64,000 nucleotides of DNA from Aspidiotus rigidus (GCA_035079385.1 JAVHKY010000012.1:1346501-1410500); one strand, 5' to 3'; counted from the stretch's first letter, positions 33,660-45,137 are shown. The notes: a model not told the origin generated them from the letters alone. Translations and numbers: made by a program.

Positions 33660-35440
33660 TAAAACTCTTGACAGTCGTAAAGGGGAGAAGATGTAAAACT
33701 TCGTATAAAATTTCGTATACATGTAGTCACTTTTCTAACTGCAGCAGCAGGAAATGTCGCAGCTGCACGAGAAGGTCTTGAGAAATATGAGGATGAATGT
33801 ATGGAAATCCCTGTGAAGGTCTCCTTGTGATAAATAGAAAATTTTGGGGTGAGGAAGGAGTAAGACATATAGTGAGATCCAAGAAGTGCCTTGAGCTTCC
33901 CCCCCTTTCGAGAGTGAACTCGATGGAGGGGTGAAGAGAGTTCAGGAAAAGGGAGAAGGAGGAGAGTTCTTGGTCTGGTCCCGTCCAGACAGCGAGGACA
34001 TCGTCCACGCATCTAGCCCAAAAGAAAACGGATGAGGAAGAAGGAGGAGAGAGTATTTGGTTCTCTAGAGAGCACATATATACCTCACTGACCAGAGCGC
34101 TAAGAGGTCCTGCTATAGGGAGACAGTCGGGGAACCTGTAAGATCGGTCATTGTAGAAACAGACGTTATGCTGAGGCAAAGAGAGATCAGCTTCCTGAAT
34201 TCCGTCACCACGCTTTCATCGATGGATCGTTTGGATAGGAGGTCGTACATGATGGAGATGATTTCGGCGACCGGAATGCAGGTACCCGTAGACTTAATAT
34301 CAAACGACACTAGGCGGGCACCGTGAGGTATTTGAAGATCCATTAAGCGATCAGTGAGGTCGATGGTGTTCTTAAGAGAGTGTAAAGGCTCGAATCCGGA
34401 GTGTGTGAGGAACCACGCACAGAGGTATTTAGCCAGTAGCACGGAAGGATCTGAGTAGAAGGCTATGACCGGTCTGAGTGGGCTCCCTGGTTTGTGGAGC
34501 TTTACCTATCCGTATATCCTCGGGATGTGGAACGACATTTTCTTGAGAGAATCCCTTGTTTTTTGGTTGGTAATAACTTTGTCGGAAGAGTCTATGAGAG
34601 AACGTATGTCATTACTGTGGCTTTTGACGTTGTGGCACCTGAATCCTCCAGGAGAGTCATCATTTTTGAATGATAAGCGGAGCGGTGCATTATGATGAGG
34701 GCCTTTCCTTTGTCTGCCTTGGCGATGCATAGATCATGTTGTTTTAGTTTTTTCTTGATAGATGAATACGTCCGTCTGTCGGAAGGGGGAGGGATATTCA
34801 AGGAGGAGGTCATCTCGTTTATAAGACCGTTGATTCGTGGGGTGTTGATGGATGCGTCTGCGCGAACACCGGATGAGATATCTGAAAGTTCAGTAGCTTG
34901 GATGGATACTTTTTGGGAGCACGGTAGTATAGTGTTTCTTAGTTTTGCTCAGGAGCCTCATTTCAGCCTCACAGAACTGCGTTTCTGTTAGAAGGTAGAT
35001 CGGAGGTGCGAATTGCGGTTCAGAAGAGAAGTTGAGAAGAGTGTTTTTCTTTTCAATGAGTTTCTTCAGTTTCCTTTTCTTCGTGAATTGAATTTCGGAG
35101 AAAAAAGAGTGTTATCGTGCTTCGGAGGCTCTCCTTAGACGGTCGAATTCTGGAGGGGGGAGAGTAGGTTTCATAGTCTATCTTCTGTAGGTAAGAGTAG
35201 GATTTCGAGCATCGTTTTCTTGCTGTAACGGGTGCGCCTCTCGCAATCGAGCCATTTTGGGTAAATCCAGTCTTCCATTCTGGTGCGTGAGGAAGTGCGA
35301 GGAGATTTGATTTTAAACGATATAAAGGAGGGTCTCAGTCTTGACTTGAGGCAGGTTGTTACAAATCCAATGTGAGAGATGCATCTGATAAGCTTGGGAG
35401 CAGTTCTTGTGTGGAATGAGGAAATTGCCGCCGTGCTCGC
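33660..35440 (-). pseudogene. Penelope-like retroelement reverse transcriptase, broken
   Basis: On the minus strand an N-terminal region (HIGFVTTCLKSRL and FCEAEMRLLSKTKKHYTT, about 35380-34930) is followed by CIAKADKGKALIIM (34720). Next come PRIYG and, in another frame, a KLHKPGSPLRPVIAFYSDPS-like block (about 34500-34440). ARLVSFDIKSTGT (motif A region, about 34320) precedes CLPIAGPLSALVSEVYM and CVDDVLAVWTG (catalytic VDD, about 34015), then GSSRHFLDLTICL. The order is that of Penelope-like elements. Frame changes between blocks and stops show it is inactive. No GIY-YIG domain is visible before the fragment ends near 33660. Confidence 0.8.
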
Positions 35441-35965
35441 GATATTTATAAATTATTGGATTTAACGACAATCAAAACTGCCTCTTCGTCCTTAATAAAA
35501 GTGAGGGACCAAAAAGTTGAACATCTGAATCTACAAATGTGTATAACAGAAACCCTGGTTCCGGAAGTGGATTCGAATTTCAAGTTTTTAGAATGGAAAT
35601 GTGGTTGGAAAACTTTCCTCGGAAACGACACACGAGATGACAAGTTTACAATCCTTTGTACGAGTATGTTTATTACAGATAATCAATATTATTGACGGCT
35701 GATATGGGACAAAAAGTAGGCACACGAAAATAAAAAAAGAAAGCTTTGCGGCCCCGTGGAAAACAGTCTATCCTATTTTTGTCTTCTTTATGTTTAAATG
35801 AGTAGACGTATTAGGTCTCTGAGATGTACAAAATGGTTTTGTAAAGTCTTAGTGGAAAGAGAACGCGAGTTCATCCTTCGAAAAAGATAGTTGCTGTAGG
35901 GGAGGCTCCAACCGTGAGAGAGTGAATATTGATATTTCAAGCAATTGTATTATCTGTACTATATT
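35441..35965. other. Intergenic DNA
   Basis: The plus-strand frame 35456-35695 (79 codons) is open but unrecognised and lacks a convincing gene context. Nothing else is supported. Confidence 0.35.
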
Positions 35966-36408
35966 TTCAGTATACAGAAAAAAATCTCCACAGTTTAAAT
36001 GACTATAAATATAGTCCTGACGCTCTGCTTGCAAAAAAAGGTCAATTTTACTATTAAAGATTGTAAAAATATAACTAAATTTTATCAATATTTTCAACTT
36101 CTTATATCTAAAGGGTTTTTTTATACGTGCAAGGATAGATCTATGCAAACGAAGAAAAAACGAAGGCGGCCATTTTGTACTTGAAAAAGACCACTAGTTT
36201 GGTCGAAACGTTGTATAAAAATTAAACAATTTGTGCGGGAAGAGCCTTCGTTTTTTCTTCGTTTGCAACTTCTTATAGTAAGTTCAATCATTTTTTTTCT
36301 TTTTTTTTCGGTAAATTATATAATTTTTTGCAAAGCAGAGCGTCGGGACTATAATCACTAATCAGTATACATTTGAGCTATTTTTTTTTTTCTCAGTGTA
36401 CATACGAT
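35966..36408. repeat. Foldback element, about 440 bp
   Basis: Left-arm sequence TAGTCCTGACGCTCTGCTT (36013 onward) is mirrored by AAGCAGAGCGTCGGGACTA on the right (about 36334-36352). Closer in, GCAAACGAAGAAAAAACGAA (36147) is mirrored by TTCGTTTTTTCTTCGTTTGC (about 36249). CAGTATAC-type words occur at both edges. No coding capacity. Probably a MITE. Confidence 0.6.
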
Positions 36409-36935
36409 GAAATATTCATCACATTGTACGATTTCCCGATCAAACGCATGATTGGTGTGCAGTTGAATGAGCCATCAAGTCTCTGCTGTCCCATATCTAG
36501 TTTCGCTTCTTTGTTGATCACATCCTTTGTACCGCCGTTATGTTCTACCACTGTCTCCAGAATCATTCATTATAGGTGAACTACCAGAAAACTGCAGTCT
36601 AGAAATTTACTGTTTCTCTTAGAAATATTTATCGAGCTGTGTCAGTCAATCTGGAATTGGCTAACGATTGTCAATGCGTTCGACTATCTTCTTTTTTTCA
36701 AGTGCTGTATTCAACTACTAATACTGATGATGTTCAAGGTATAGGTGTGATAGTATTTAGTCATTTTTGAAGTCACTATTTGGTCACCTTTTCCTCCTCT
36801 CCGATTCACTAGTAGGTTACTTTTTATTTCTAAGTCACTATCTCACTGTTTTTTTGAATGCTTAGTGTTGGCAGGCCTGGAAACGTGAAAGAGACTGTTT
36901 TAATTCCAACGATCATATCATTTTGGTTTCTTCTT
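36409..36935. other. Intergenic DNA
   Basis: No gene, array or inverted structure was supported. The frame 36373-36579 (+) overlaps the foldback edge and is unrecognised. Confidence 0.35.
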
Positions 36936-36939
36936 GGGC

Positions 36940-37185
36940 AAAAAGCAGAGGAGTTGGAGCCAAAACTGGAGCCGGCTCTGGCTCCTCGTGCGTCTGAAAT
37001 TGAGTTTTGGCTCTGAGCCAGCTCTTTTTTCCCCTCGTAGCTCCGCTCCTAGGGTTCAGGTCTTCGGCTCTAACTTTGCTCCTAAGGTCCGGCTCTTTGG
37101 CTCGGCTCTGCTCTTCAATTTTTGGGACCTGGGTGCTGGGGTCGGAGCCAGAAATCACTGGCTCCCTAAGATTAGCTCGTAAGAT
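36940..37185. repeat. GAGCC/GGCTC-rich repeat block, copy 2
   Basis: It is made of short inverted words (GGAGCCGGCTCTGGCTCC, CTGAGCCAGCTC, TAGCTCCGCTCC) and resembles 10795-11145. Open frames on both strands result from composition. It may be a SINE-like or satellite-derived element; its boundaries are soft. Confidence 0.45.
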
Positions 37186-37279
37186 TGAGAGTGAGACTAC
37201 TCTTTAGGAAAACCGTCGAGGTTTTCTGACAATTTTAGCATATCAGCTAGCCTAACAAGCAGAATACTAGGTTTAAACC

Positions 37280-38100
37280 AAACTAAGAAAAAATACTGTA
37301 GTACTGGCGACAAAGACATCGTCGTAAACATTTTGGGGTACACAAGGGGAAATTATTGGAAATGGTCAAGTTTGGTGCTCCGAAAAACATATCAAAGTTC
37401 CCACCCGCCACACCTTGTACTAAATTTTTTGTGGCACGTTTTAGACTACCAAAATCGGTTTTTTGCGAATAATGTGGGCTCAATGAAAAAAAGTCTTCAG
37501 ACAAACAATGTTCCTCGTTAAATTTGCTACATTTTATTGTACTTGAACTTCGTTGTAAGTTCAATTATAAGCTCAAAAATTTCTTACAGAGGCTGTTTTT
37601 TGAAAATATCTCGAAAAATCAACATCCAATTAAAAAAGTTTCGAACAAAAAGTGTTCCTCGTGAAATCTGCTATAAAATGGACTACCTCAACTTTCTACA
37701 AAAGTTGGTAAAAAGTTCGGAGCTTTTAGAACCAAATTGAGCTTTTTTAAATATCTCGAAAAATCGAGTCCCGATTTAAAAATGTTTCGAACAAAAAGTA
37801 TTCTCAGTAAAATTTACCATAAAATGAATTATGTATCTTTCATTGTCAGTCCAATGGCGAGCTTGAAAAGTTCTTGATAGTTATGAACTTTTAAGAGAAA
37901 AATGATTTTTCGCAAATGTCACTAAAAATCGAGCTTCAATAAGAAAAATTTTTGGAAAAAAAGTACTCCTCATGAAATTTATTATCATACAACCTGTCTG
38001 AACTTCCTACCAAAGTTTGTCTGAAAATTACTAATATTGTACCGAAAAACTCGTCACGATGCAGCTACCACGTAAGAGAAAAATACTGGACAACTGTACC
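37280..38100 (+). repeat. Interspersed repeat Y copy 1 (inverted partner at 45240-45830)
   Basis: It starts with sequence including ACATTTTGGGGTACACAAGG. It runs through CACCTTGTACTAAATTTTTT, TTAAATTTGCTACATTTTAT and TATCTCGAAAAATCAAC, and repeats a motif of the type CGAACAAAAAGTGTTCCTCG at intervals. The first part is found reversed at 45390-45830. No coding function is recognised. Confidence 0.6.
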
Positions 38101-38163
38101 TACGAGGTATTTGTAAGGGTAGAGCGTTTGAAGGATGTCGAGAGAGGATCATTTTATGGTAAA

Positions 38164-38480
38164 CTAGCGCGCCAGAGGCACGCCCGACCGCTAGCCGTGT
38201 GTTGAGTAGATATCTGTGTTTTGTAAATATTTCGATTTTAACGGTAAGAGCTAACTTGACACGTATTGCAGCGAAGAACGGACTAGTTCATCAATATTTT
38301 GCCAGTCGCAATGATTAGGGAAATGGATGGGTAGTAGGTAAAAATCATGGCACACCCCTAAAGCATTTTATCAGTTTGTATAGAGGTATGAGACGCATTC
38401 AGTCGTTTCCTGTACGAGAAACCGGGGATGTAATTTTTACAATTCTTTCTCGAACCCAGTACCTTTTCTCCAAGTAGTTT
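38164..38480 (-). mobile_element. Helitron-like element, 3' fragment
   Basis: Reading the minus strand, ACACAGATATCTACTCAACA leads to CTAGCGGTCGG and ends CGCGCTAG before a T, at 38164. This is the same 3' end as the element at 28509-29450. Upstream (toward 38470) the bodies also correspond, for example the word around TGAGACGCATTCAGTCG. The 5' end is missing. Confidence 0.5.
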
Positions 38481-38599
38481 CTAACTCTGACGACGATAAC
38501 TTGCAGCTTATTTCGTTAACTGCTTGGGATGGTGCCTTTATTAACTGTGTTGATCGCGAGGCCAGCAGGAAACCTGTTTTATGGGGGTTTCTTTCTTTA

Positions 38600-39070
38600 T
38601 ACTTTTTCTAAATAAGATTTTGCCCAGACACGTCTGGTCAACGAGGGCAAGAACGACCAAACCCCTCAAAAATACATCAACCCTGTACAAAACCCAAAGC
38701 AATTAAAAAAAATTTAAAAACCGATAATGGTGAATACAACGATGTAAGTAGAAATAAGAGTAATAAAGAATATACTCCCTGTAAGATTAGGAAAAAATCA
38801 ACATTAACAGTAGCTACTCTCAATGTACGAGTAAAAACCTTAATAAATAACGAAGACCTGGCAGGATTAGAAAAAGAAATGATGAATTTCAAGATAGATA
38901 TTCTTGGAATTGCAGAAATTAGGAGGGAGGGAGAAAAAATTATACAAACAAAAGATAGAAACATGTTCTGTTATGTTGGAAGTGCGGGAGGACAGAAAGG
39001 AGTAGGTTTCCTAATTACAAAACAATATCGTAAAAAAAAAATTAGAAGCCATTGCAGACGTTGCAATGGC
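38600..39070 (+). pseudogene. RTE-like LINE, part 1: start of APE endonuclease
   Basis: The frame reading ATLNVRVKTL then DILGIAEIRREGE is the beginning of an apurinic-type endonuclease domain. It continues to GVGFLITKQYRKK, where the TIR element at 39071 interrupts it. Upstream sequence (38600-38800) is A-rich and has no clear ORF1. Confidence 0.75.
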
Positions 39071-39400
39071 AGCGGGGAACCCGCAATTCCTTAACTCTAC
39101 CTCTCAGGTGGTGTGGAACTGAGTTGATAATCTTGTCATATAATTCAAATCGAAATTATCATTCTACATTCCCTCCTATCATATATAGCTCGAGAGTCGA
39201 AATTCTTCTAAGTCCCCCTTCTATCATATATAGCTCGGAAGTCACAATTCTTCCAAGTTCCCCTCCTATCATATATAGCTCGAGACTCGAAATTCTTCCA
39301 AGTCCCGTAACCTAACCTAACCTTAGGTTACTAACTTCGCGGACGCGGACATCTTCTGAGGATGTAATTTCCTAACAAAATGGATAGCGGGTTCCCCGCT
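39071..39400. mobile_element. TIR element, AGCGGGGAACCCGC family, copy 2, inserted in LINE
   Basis: AGCGGGGAACCCGC (39071-39084) and GCGGGTTCCCCGCT (39387-39400) are exact inverted termini. Just outside the left end lies a 23-bp inverted word, GCCATTGCA...TGCAATGGC (39048-39070); the same GCCATTGCA flanks copy 1 at 5657. The interior carries three to four units of the 45-bp repeat (39170-39306). A short CCTAACCTAACC/TTAGGTTA stretch follows (39307-39333). It splits the LINE endonuclease, so it arrived later. Confidence 0.75.
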
Positions 39401-40583
39401 AATAATATCTTTTGAAGGAATAAATGACAGAATTGCAGTTTTAAGATTAGACTTCGAAAACAAGAACACAATACGTATAATACAAGTATACGCTCGCACC
39501 TCCTCATCAGAAGAATCGACAAATGATGAAATCTACAATGAACTTAGTGAGCAAATAATAAAACAAAAAGTAAACCAAAAAAATAAGCTAATGGTTATAG
39601 GGGATTTCAATAGCCAGATAGGTCAGAGAAAAGATGAAGAGAAAAACATAATGGGACCCCTATAATTACGGTAAAAGAAATAAAAGGGGCTAGAATTTGA
39701 TAAGATTCTGTCAGGAACACCAGTTGAAAATAGTGAATATTCTATTTAAGAAAAGAAAAGGTAAAATGTGGACCTGGATATCTCCCAATCTTGAACATAA
39801 AAACCAGATAGACTACATGCTCACCCCTACTAGAACAGAAATAATCAAAAATTTCGATGTTATAAACCGTTTCACTTTCCAAACAGACCACCGATTACTG
39901 AAATGCACCCTCAACATCGAAAAATGGCGCTTTTTCAAAAAGAATAAAGTCAACTTGGGCAATATAGGAGAGGAAGATAGAATAAGTTATACCACAAATG
40001 TAGAAAAAATATTAAAAGATGAAAGAGCAGAGAAGACGGTAGAAAACATGACTAAAATATTGGGAGCCGCGTGCCAAAAAGCAATGGACATAATAACAAA
40101 AGAAAAAAAAAAAAACAAAAAAAAAGAAGATAACGGCCAGAGATTACCAAAAGAAATCATAGACCTCATAAATAAAAGAAACAAAATGAGAAACAGAGTA
40201 CAGACTTCTAAGGCTAACAAAATAGAGCTAAATTTAATATGCAAATTAGTGAAACGAAAACTTGGAAAATTAAATGAAGATAAAAAGAACAATTTTATAG
40301 CGGAAGTACTAGAAGATACAGCTAGTACAAAAAAAAAAAAAGAATCAATTTATCAATAGGGAAACCTTGGATCACCTACTTGAAAAACAAAAATGGAGAC
40401 AAAGTATATGATAGAGATGAAATAAACAAAATAGCAACCGAATTCTACGAGAATTTATACGACGATCCACATAATATATAATACCAGAAATACAAGAAAA
40501 AGATAAGGGGGAGGATATTCCAATAATATTAAATGAGTAGGTTGAAAGAGTCATAAGACAAGCGGCCCGCGACAGGCCGGAAG
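39401..40583 (+). pseudogene. RTE-like LINE, part 2: endonuclease to RT linker
   Basis: The frame continues with INDRIAVLRLDFENKNT, IIQVYARTSSSEES and MVIGDFNSQIGQR (a GDFN endonuclease motif). After a frameshift near 39665 it goes on with IDYMLTPTRTEIIKNFDV and QTDHRLLKCTLNIEKW (the DHxLL end of the endonuclease). A Lys-rich linker follows to about 40360, then WITYLKNKNGDKVYDRDEI in another frame. It breaks at 40583, where another element is inserted. Confidence 0.8.
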
Positions 40584-40808
40584 AGGTTCATGCACTCTGT
40601 TGATTGAATTATTTTTTGCGTTCTTGTTAGTGTCAAACTAATTGAATTGAAGTACATCAAAACTTACAATCAGGCAAACTGTATCTTTCGGACGATGAAG
40701 GAAGACTATTTCTCTCTAATTGTGAATATTACATGAATTAACCTACGTCAATAAACCTTTAAACAACAGTAACAGATTTAAATTTTATCGGTGAAGTATA
40801 CGTTAACT

Positions 40809-40851
40809 CTTAAGCAAAAACTAGGCCAACTTCACCTAGTTTTTGCTTAAG
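40809..40851. repeat. Perfect 17-bp hairpin
   Basis: CTTAAGCAAAAACTAGG (40809-40825), a 9-nt loop, then CCTAGTTTTTGCTTAAG (40835-40851), with no mismatch. It lies within the insertion at 40584-42192. There is no T-run beside it that would suggest a terminator, and no protein context. Confidence 0.8.
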
Positions 40852-41363
40852 ATTTATACTACAGGGATGTCCACATAATTTCCACTCACAGAACAACTGA
40901 ACAGTTACTTGCTTGTGTCTGTTTATGAATAAGCATTGTACCGTGTGAATAAATAAAACAATTTCAGTTTGTTTCCCAAAATTATGTGGCTTTGGCTTCA
41001 GACGTTCAGCTTTCAGCTAACTTATCAAATCTGCTTGATAATAATAGGCTATGTGATACGGAAGTACGCCGTTCAGGAGAATAATGTGCCAGCATAACTT
41101 TTGATGAATGTTCCTGCTTCAGTATGAGGATAATAAAGAGATGAACGAAGAGTTCTATTTTCACTAAGAGCAAAACTAATACCTTTGTTAAACAACAATA
41201 CAGTTTCATCACCACGACATTTATCTAAGCTTAATCTAAGTCATCCTGTTTTTGAATAAATTTTTCATCACTATCATTACTATCTACACCTGAACTTGAA
41301 ATTTCATCACTTTCATTGCTACTATTAGTACATAAGTTAAACTACCACATATTATAGTAGGAC

Positions 41364-41773
41364 CCTGATATTTGTGATAATATTGTGCCTAATTGTAATA
41401 AAGCTGATAGAACTATCGAACTAAAACGGCGTAATTATTTGAAGAACAGAGGGGATTATGTTTAAAACGGCGAATACATTACTACCGGTACCTATAATGT
41501 TTCGCATTTTTGATAGAAATATCCGTACAGTCACGATCAACTACTTCTTTCCAATGAATCATTTCATCATACTCACCGATAGGGACATCGAATGTTGTAT
41601 GGTATAATTTACGTTTTTTCAGGCAAATGGTTTTACGGTTCATCTCATAATGTATTCACTATTCGCCGTTTCAAACATAATTCCTCTCTGTTCTTCAAAT
41701 AATTACGCCGTTTTCGTTCGCTAGTTCTATCAGCTTTACTACAATTAGACACAATATTATCACAAATATCAGG
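41364..41773. repeat. Inverted repeat with about 117-125-bp arms
   Basis: Left arm 41364-41480 (from CCTGATATTTGTGATAAT to AAACGGCGAATACATT) is repeated in reverse at 41649-41773, with only a few differences and a short indel. The spacer is about 170 bp. The right arm, read on the minus strand, is part of the open frame with the KNREELCLKRR motif. The left arm carries a broken version of the same reading frame, so the gene-like sequence was duplicated head to head. Confidence 0.7.
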
Positions 41774-42192
41774 TACACAATTCATCTGTTCAATCGTATT
41801 CTTGTATACATGTTTATTAACATTCTTATTTACTTGATTCACATTTCTATTTTCATCTCGTTTGACGTTTATCATTTACTCGTTCATCGTTTAAGACAAC
41901 GTCAGCAGACTGCAGCTACTCGATCACGCAATCCAACATTACTGGATACCGATTACCGATATATCACTTCGGACATTGCAAAAACAACAGAAACGACCAC
42001 AAGCTCCTTCCATTTCTCATACAACAACTATCTTTCTCTTTGTAGTATAACAATCGCATCTATGTACAACATCCCACATCAAAACTTGACATCGAAAGGT
42101 CGGCGAACAACAATCGATAGGCTGAAGAAAGAAAACAAAAAAAAACAAAGCGATTGCAAATGGTTCATGCCTCGTAGAACGAGCATGAACCT

Positions 42193-43640
42193 AAAAACTA
42201 AAGAATAGCAAAGCAGTAGGTCCGGATAGTATAAAAAATGAATACATCAAGACCTTACCGAACTATACAACTTAGTCCTCAAAAATAATAAGATTCCAAT
42301 TGACTGGAACCTGACAGAAATAATTATCTTATACAAAAAAGGAGAAAAGAGTGACATAAGAAATTACTACAGGCCAATAAGCTTAGGATCTTGTTTAGCC
42401 AAAATCTTTGCAAAAATAATAGTGAACAGAATCAGCAATACTCTAGAGACAGAACAACCGAAAGAACAAGCAGGTTTCAGAAGAAATTTTTCAACTATAG
42501 ATCACCTTTTTGTTATAAATCAAGTTATAGAAAAAAGTTTAGAATTCAACAAAAATCTGTACATGATATTCATAGATTACACGAAAGCATTCGACTCAGT
42601 TAAGCACCCCAGTATCGTTTCAGCGTTAGTAAATCAAGGAGTAGAGATAAAATACATAAAAATAATAACAGAAATATACAAGTATCTAGAAGCAAGAGTA
42701 AAAACTGATAAAATAGGAAAGACTTTCAAAATAAAGAGGGGAGTAAAACAGGGGGACCCTTTATTAACTGCGTCTTAGAAGAGACCTTCAGAGAGCTCCA
42801 ATGGGAAAAAAAAAGGGGATAAATGTGAATGGGGAATATCTAAATAACGTTGATACGCAGACGATATAGTCCTCTTGTCCGACTCCTCAGGTGAAATAAA
42901 AGAAATGATAGAAGAGCTGAATGAGAAAGGAAAAAAAAAAGGGGATTAAGCATGAATATAAAGAAAACAAAGATGATCTGCAAAGACAACGGAAATATCG
43001 AGATACAGATAGATGGAGAAAAAATAGAAACAGTAAAAGAAATAATTTACCTAGGGCAAAACATAACTTTAAGAAATAGAACTGCCATAGAGGTTGAAAG
43101 AAGGATTGCATTAGCTTGGAGAAAATTCTGGTCACTGAAGCAGATATTGAAGGGTAATTTCACGATCAAAAATAAAATTAAGATCCTTAATAGCTGTGTC
43201 CTCCCCACCCTGAGCTACGGTCGTCAAACTTGGACAACAACTAAAAAAGACGAAAGGAAAATACAGGTAGCTCAAAAAACTCTATGGAAAGATCGATAAA
43301 AGGAATAAAAATAAGAGATAAAATAAGTCTAAGCACAATTAGAAAAAATATGATCAACAGAATCGACTTCTTATTATATGAAATTAAAAGACTTGAATGG
43401 GACTGGGCAGGACACATCTCTCGACAAAAAACAAACAGATGGACTTATAACATTAAAAGCTGGTTTTTGAGGTCGGGTAGGAAGAAAGGTAAGCAAAATT
43501 TACGCTGGGATGATGAAATAATGAAATTCCTAGGATACAATAAAATGTATCACAGGATTGCCTACGACAAACGTGAATGGTACAGGCTGAGGGAGGCCTT
43601 TGCCCGCTCGCGGGCCTAAATTACTTGTTAATTTTTTTAT
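42193..43640 (+). pseudogene. RTE-like LINE, part 3: reverse transcriptase and C terminus
   Basis: The pieces in order are: SKAVGPDSIKNEYIK; then IIILYKKGEKSDIRNYYRPI, QAGFRRNFSTIDHL, MIFIDYTKAFDSV (motif A) and KIKRGVKQGDPL (motif B). A frameshift near 42775 follows. A degraded YADD block (near 42855) has lost its reading frame. Then come MNIKKTKMICKDN, IYLGQNITLRNR and LSYGRQTWTTTKK. The C-terminal domain (DWAGHISRQKTNRWTYNI, REWYRLREAFARS) ends at 43619. The layout is that of RTE-group LINEs. At least three frameshifts make it inactive. Confidence 0.82.
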
Positions 43641-43691
43641 TTACTATTTAAAGTACTTTAGTTTTAAGCACTTATATTGTAATAATGGGCT

Positions 43692-43752
<61 letters not shown>

Positions 43753-43765
43753 GATTAAACTTTGT
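43641..43765 (+). repeat. LINE 3' tail: AAT microsatellite
   Basis: After the LINE stop codon there is a short AT-rich 3' region and an (AAT)n run (43695-43750) followed by AATAAAG. Microsatellite tails rather than poly(A) are typical for RTE-group LINEs, which supports the family call. Confidence 0.7.
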
Positions 43766-44169
43766 TTCTCACTATCATGGAAGTTTTTTTTTTTTTTTAA
43801 TACACCCTTTATTGTGAGAATAATAAAAAAAAAACAGACATTACAAAACAAGGAAGAGAAAAACAAAATTACAGAAATTTAGAAAAAAACAAAAAAAAAA
43901 ACAAAAATAATAATAATAAATTTAAAAAAAAATAATAAAATAAACAGGGTGTTGGAGGATGGTAACTAGGTCTTACCTCGTTTAACAAATTTGTTATGAA
44001 TTATGAAAGTCAAATTGTGATGGATTCTGGAAGATTTTTAAGGAAATTAAAGATATGAGGGAAAATTGATAATTCTTCGGATGAGAGAAGGTCAATAGCT
44101 CGGAGAGGGGTTGGAAAATTTAAATTCAAACATTCTGAATGGAGTTTTTGTCTTAAATTTGTTGGAACT
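43766..44169. other. AT-rich spacer
   Basis: A-tracts and AAT words dominate 43790-43945. The word CCTCGTTTAAC at 43977 matches, reversed, the outer GTTAAACGAGG motif of the 45-bp-array family. No gene. Confidence 0.35.
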
Positions 44170-44463
44170 CGAAAGTACATATTTCCCCAAGTCTCCCCAC
44201 CCTATCAGATACAGCTCAGTACTCGAAATTTTTCAACTCCCTCTCCCATCATATATAATTTGAGTGTCGACATTTTTCCAAATCCCACTCCTATCTCCTA
44301 TAGATGCGGGGTCGAACTCAATATTTGAAATTTTTACGTCCCGCTTCTATCACATATAGCTTGTTGGAGGTCAAAATTTTTCCAAGTCTCACGTTTTTCC
44401 GGGGCCAGCATCTGTCATTTTTCTCCAATTCAGCCCCTCCCTTCATCAGATAGGTTCCCTGTT
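44170..44463. repeat. Degenerate 45-bp units and right terminus
   Basis: About five to six diverged units are recognisable (for example TCCCCAAGTCTCCCCACCCTATC, split here as TCCCCAAGTC and CCACCCTATC, then GTCGACATTTTTCCAAATCC). They are followed by a stretch ending ATAGGTTCCCTGTT. They are much more diverged than the 25861-27698 units, so this copy is older. Confidence 0.55.
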
Positions 44464-45106
44464 AAAAACCAGCCATACTCCTATCGCATTACATCAGTTT
44501 GCATGGATGCATGAGACGCACTCAGTCGGTTTTTGTATGAGAAACATAATTATGTACTTTTCACATTTCTCTCTCGAACTTGATTCTTTTTTTAGGTGGC
44601 TCAAAGTCTACGTTTAAATTTATCTAAAACTTTATACGAATAAAAAGAGATTTTCAAAAAATAATCAAAGTCAATAGGTAAAAGCGTTTAAATAACAGAC
44701 ATACAAACATATTATTGTGGTCGCAGTCGTGTCTCTTGTTCAAGAATACAGACAAACATTCTACTTTAGATATTGGAAGATTTCTGTACTTTTGGTAACG
44801 TCAAGAAAATAAAAAGAACACCTCTAACAGGCTGCAATTTAGAAGGTAGCACCAAAATCCAGCTCTCAAGAATACAGGGTGTGAAGGTAGGAGAGAAATA
44901 CAGTACACAGTTGTATGTAGGTACCCTTCTTGGATGTATCAAATCGCGTCAACTGATACATACAGCGAGGCCACAATTTTTAATAGGAGTTTTTCTTCTA
45001 TGAGAGCTAAAATTTTCATTTCTGGCTTTAAAGTTGCTCTGGAATAATACAAATATGTGGCGAAGATTTGAAATTGATAGGTACAGCGGTTCTCGAGTTA
45101 TAAGAG

Positions 45107-45137
<31 letters not shown>

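Larger units (their letters stand above)
40584..42192. mobile_element. Insertion with AGGTTCATGC inverted ends, splits the LINE
   Basis: AGGTTCATGC at 40584-40593 is the exact reverse complement of GCATGAACCT at 42183-42192. A second GGTTCATGC at 42161-42169 makes a small hairpin with the right end. Removing the block rejoins the LINE motif region (ERVIRQAARDRPEE with NSKAVGPDSIKNEYIK). Inside are a perfect 17-bp hairpin (809-851 past 40000) and a 117-bp inverted pair. A minus-strand frame (41875-41645) has a Lys/Arg-rich RKRRNYLKNREELCLKRR stretch of unknown identity. No transposase is recognised. Confidence 0.55.
38566..44463. mobile_element. Candidate large TIR element enclosing a LINE
   Basis: CAGGAAACCTGTTTTATGGG at 38566 matches the left terminus of the 45-bp-array family. 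ATAGGTTCCCTGTT at 44450-44463 matches its right terminus and is preceded by several degenerate 45-bp-type units (44170-44400). Between them sits an RTE-like LINE. The two termini could be one element split by the LINE, or two solo ends; no target duplication was found. Confidence 0.35.

Noticed and set aside
39307..39333. CCTAACCTAACC / TTAGGTTA, like the insect telomere repeat TTAGG
   Set aside because: Only two to three units, inside a MITE that lies within a LINE. There is no telomeric context.
40809..40851. Perfect hairpin as a transcription terminator
   Set aside because: Eukaryotic, mobile DNA context with no upstream gene and no T-run. Annotated as a hairpin only.
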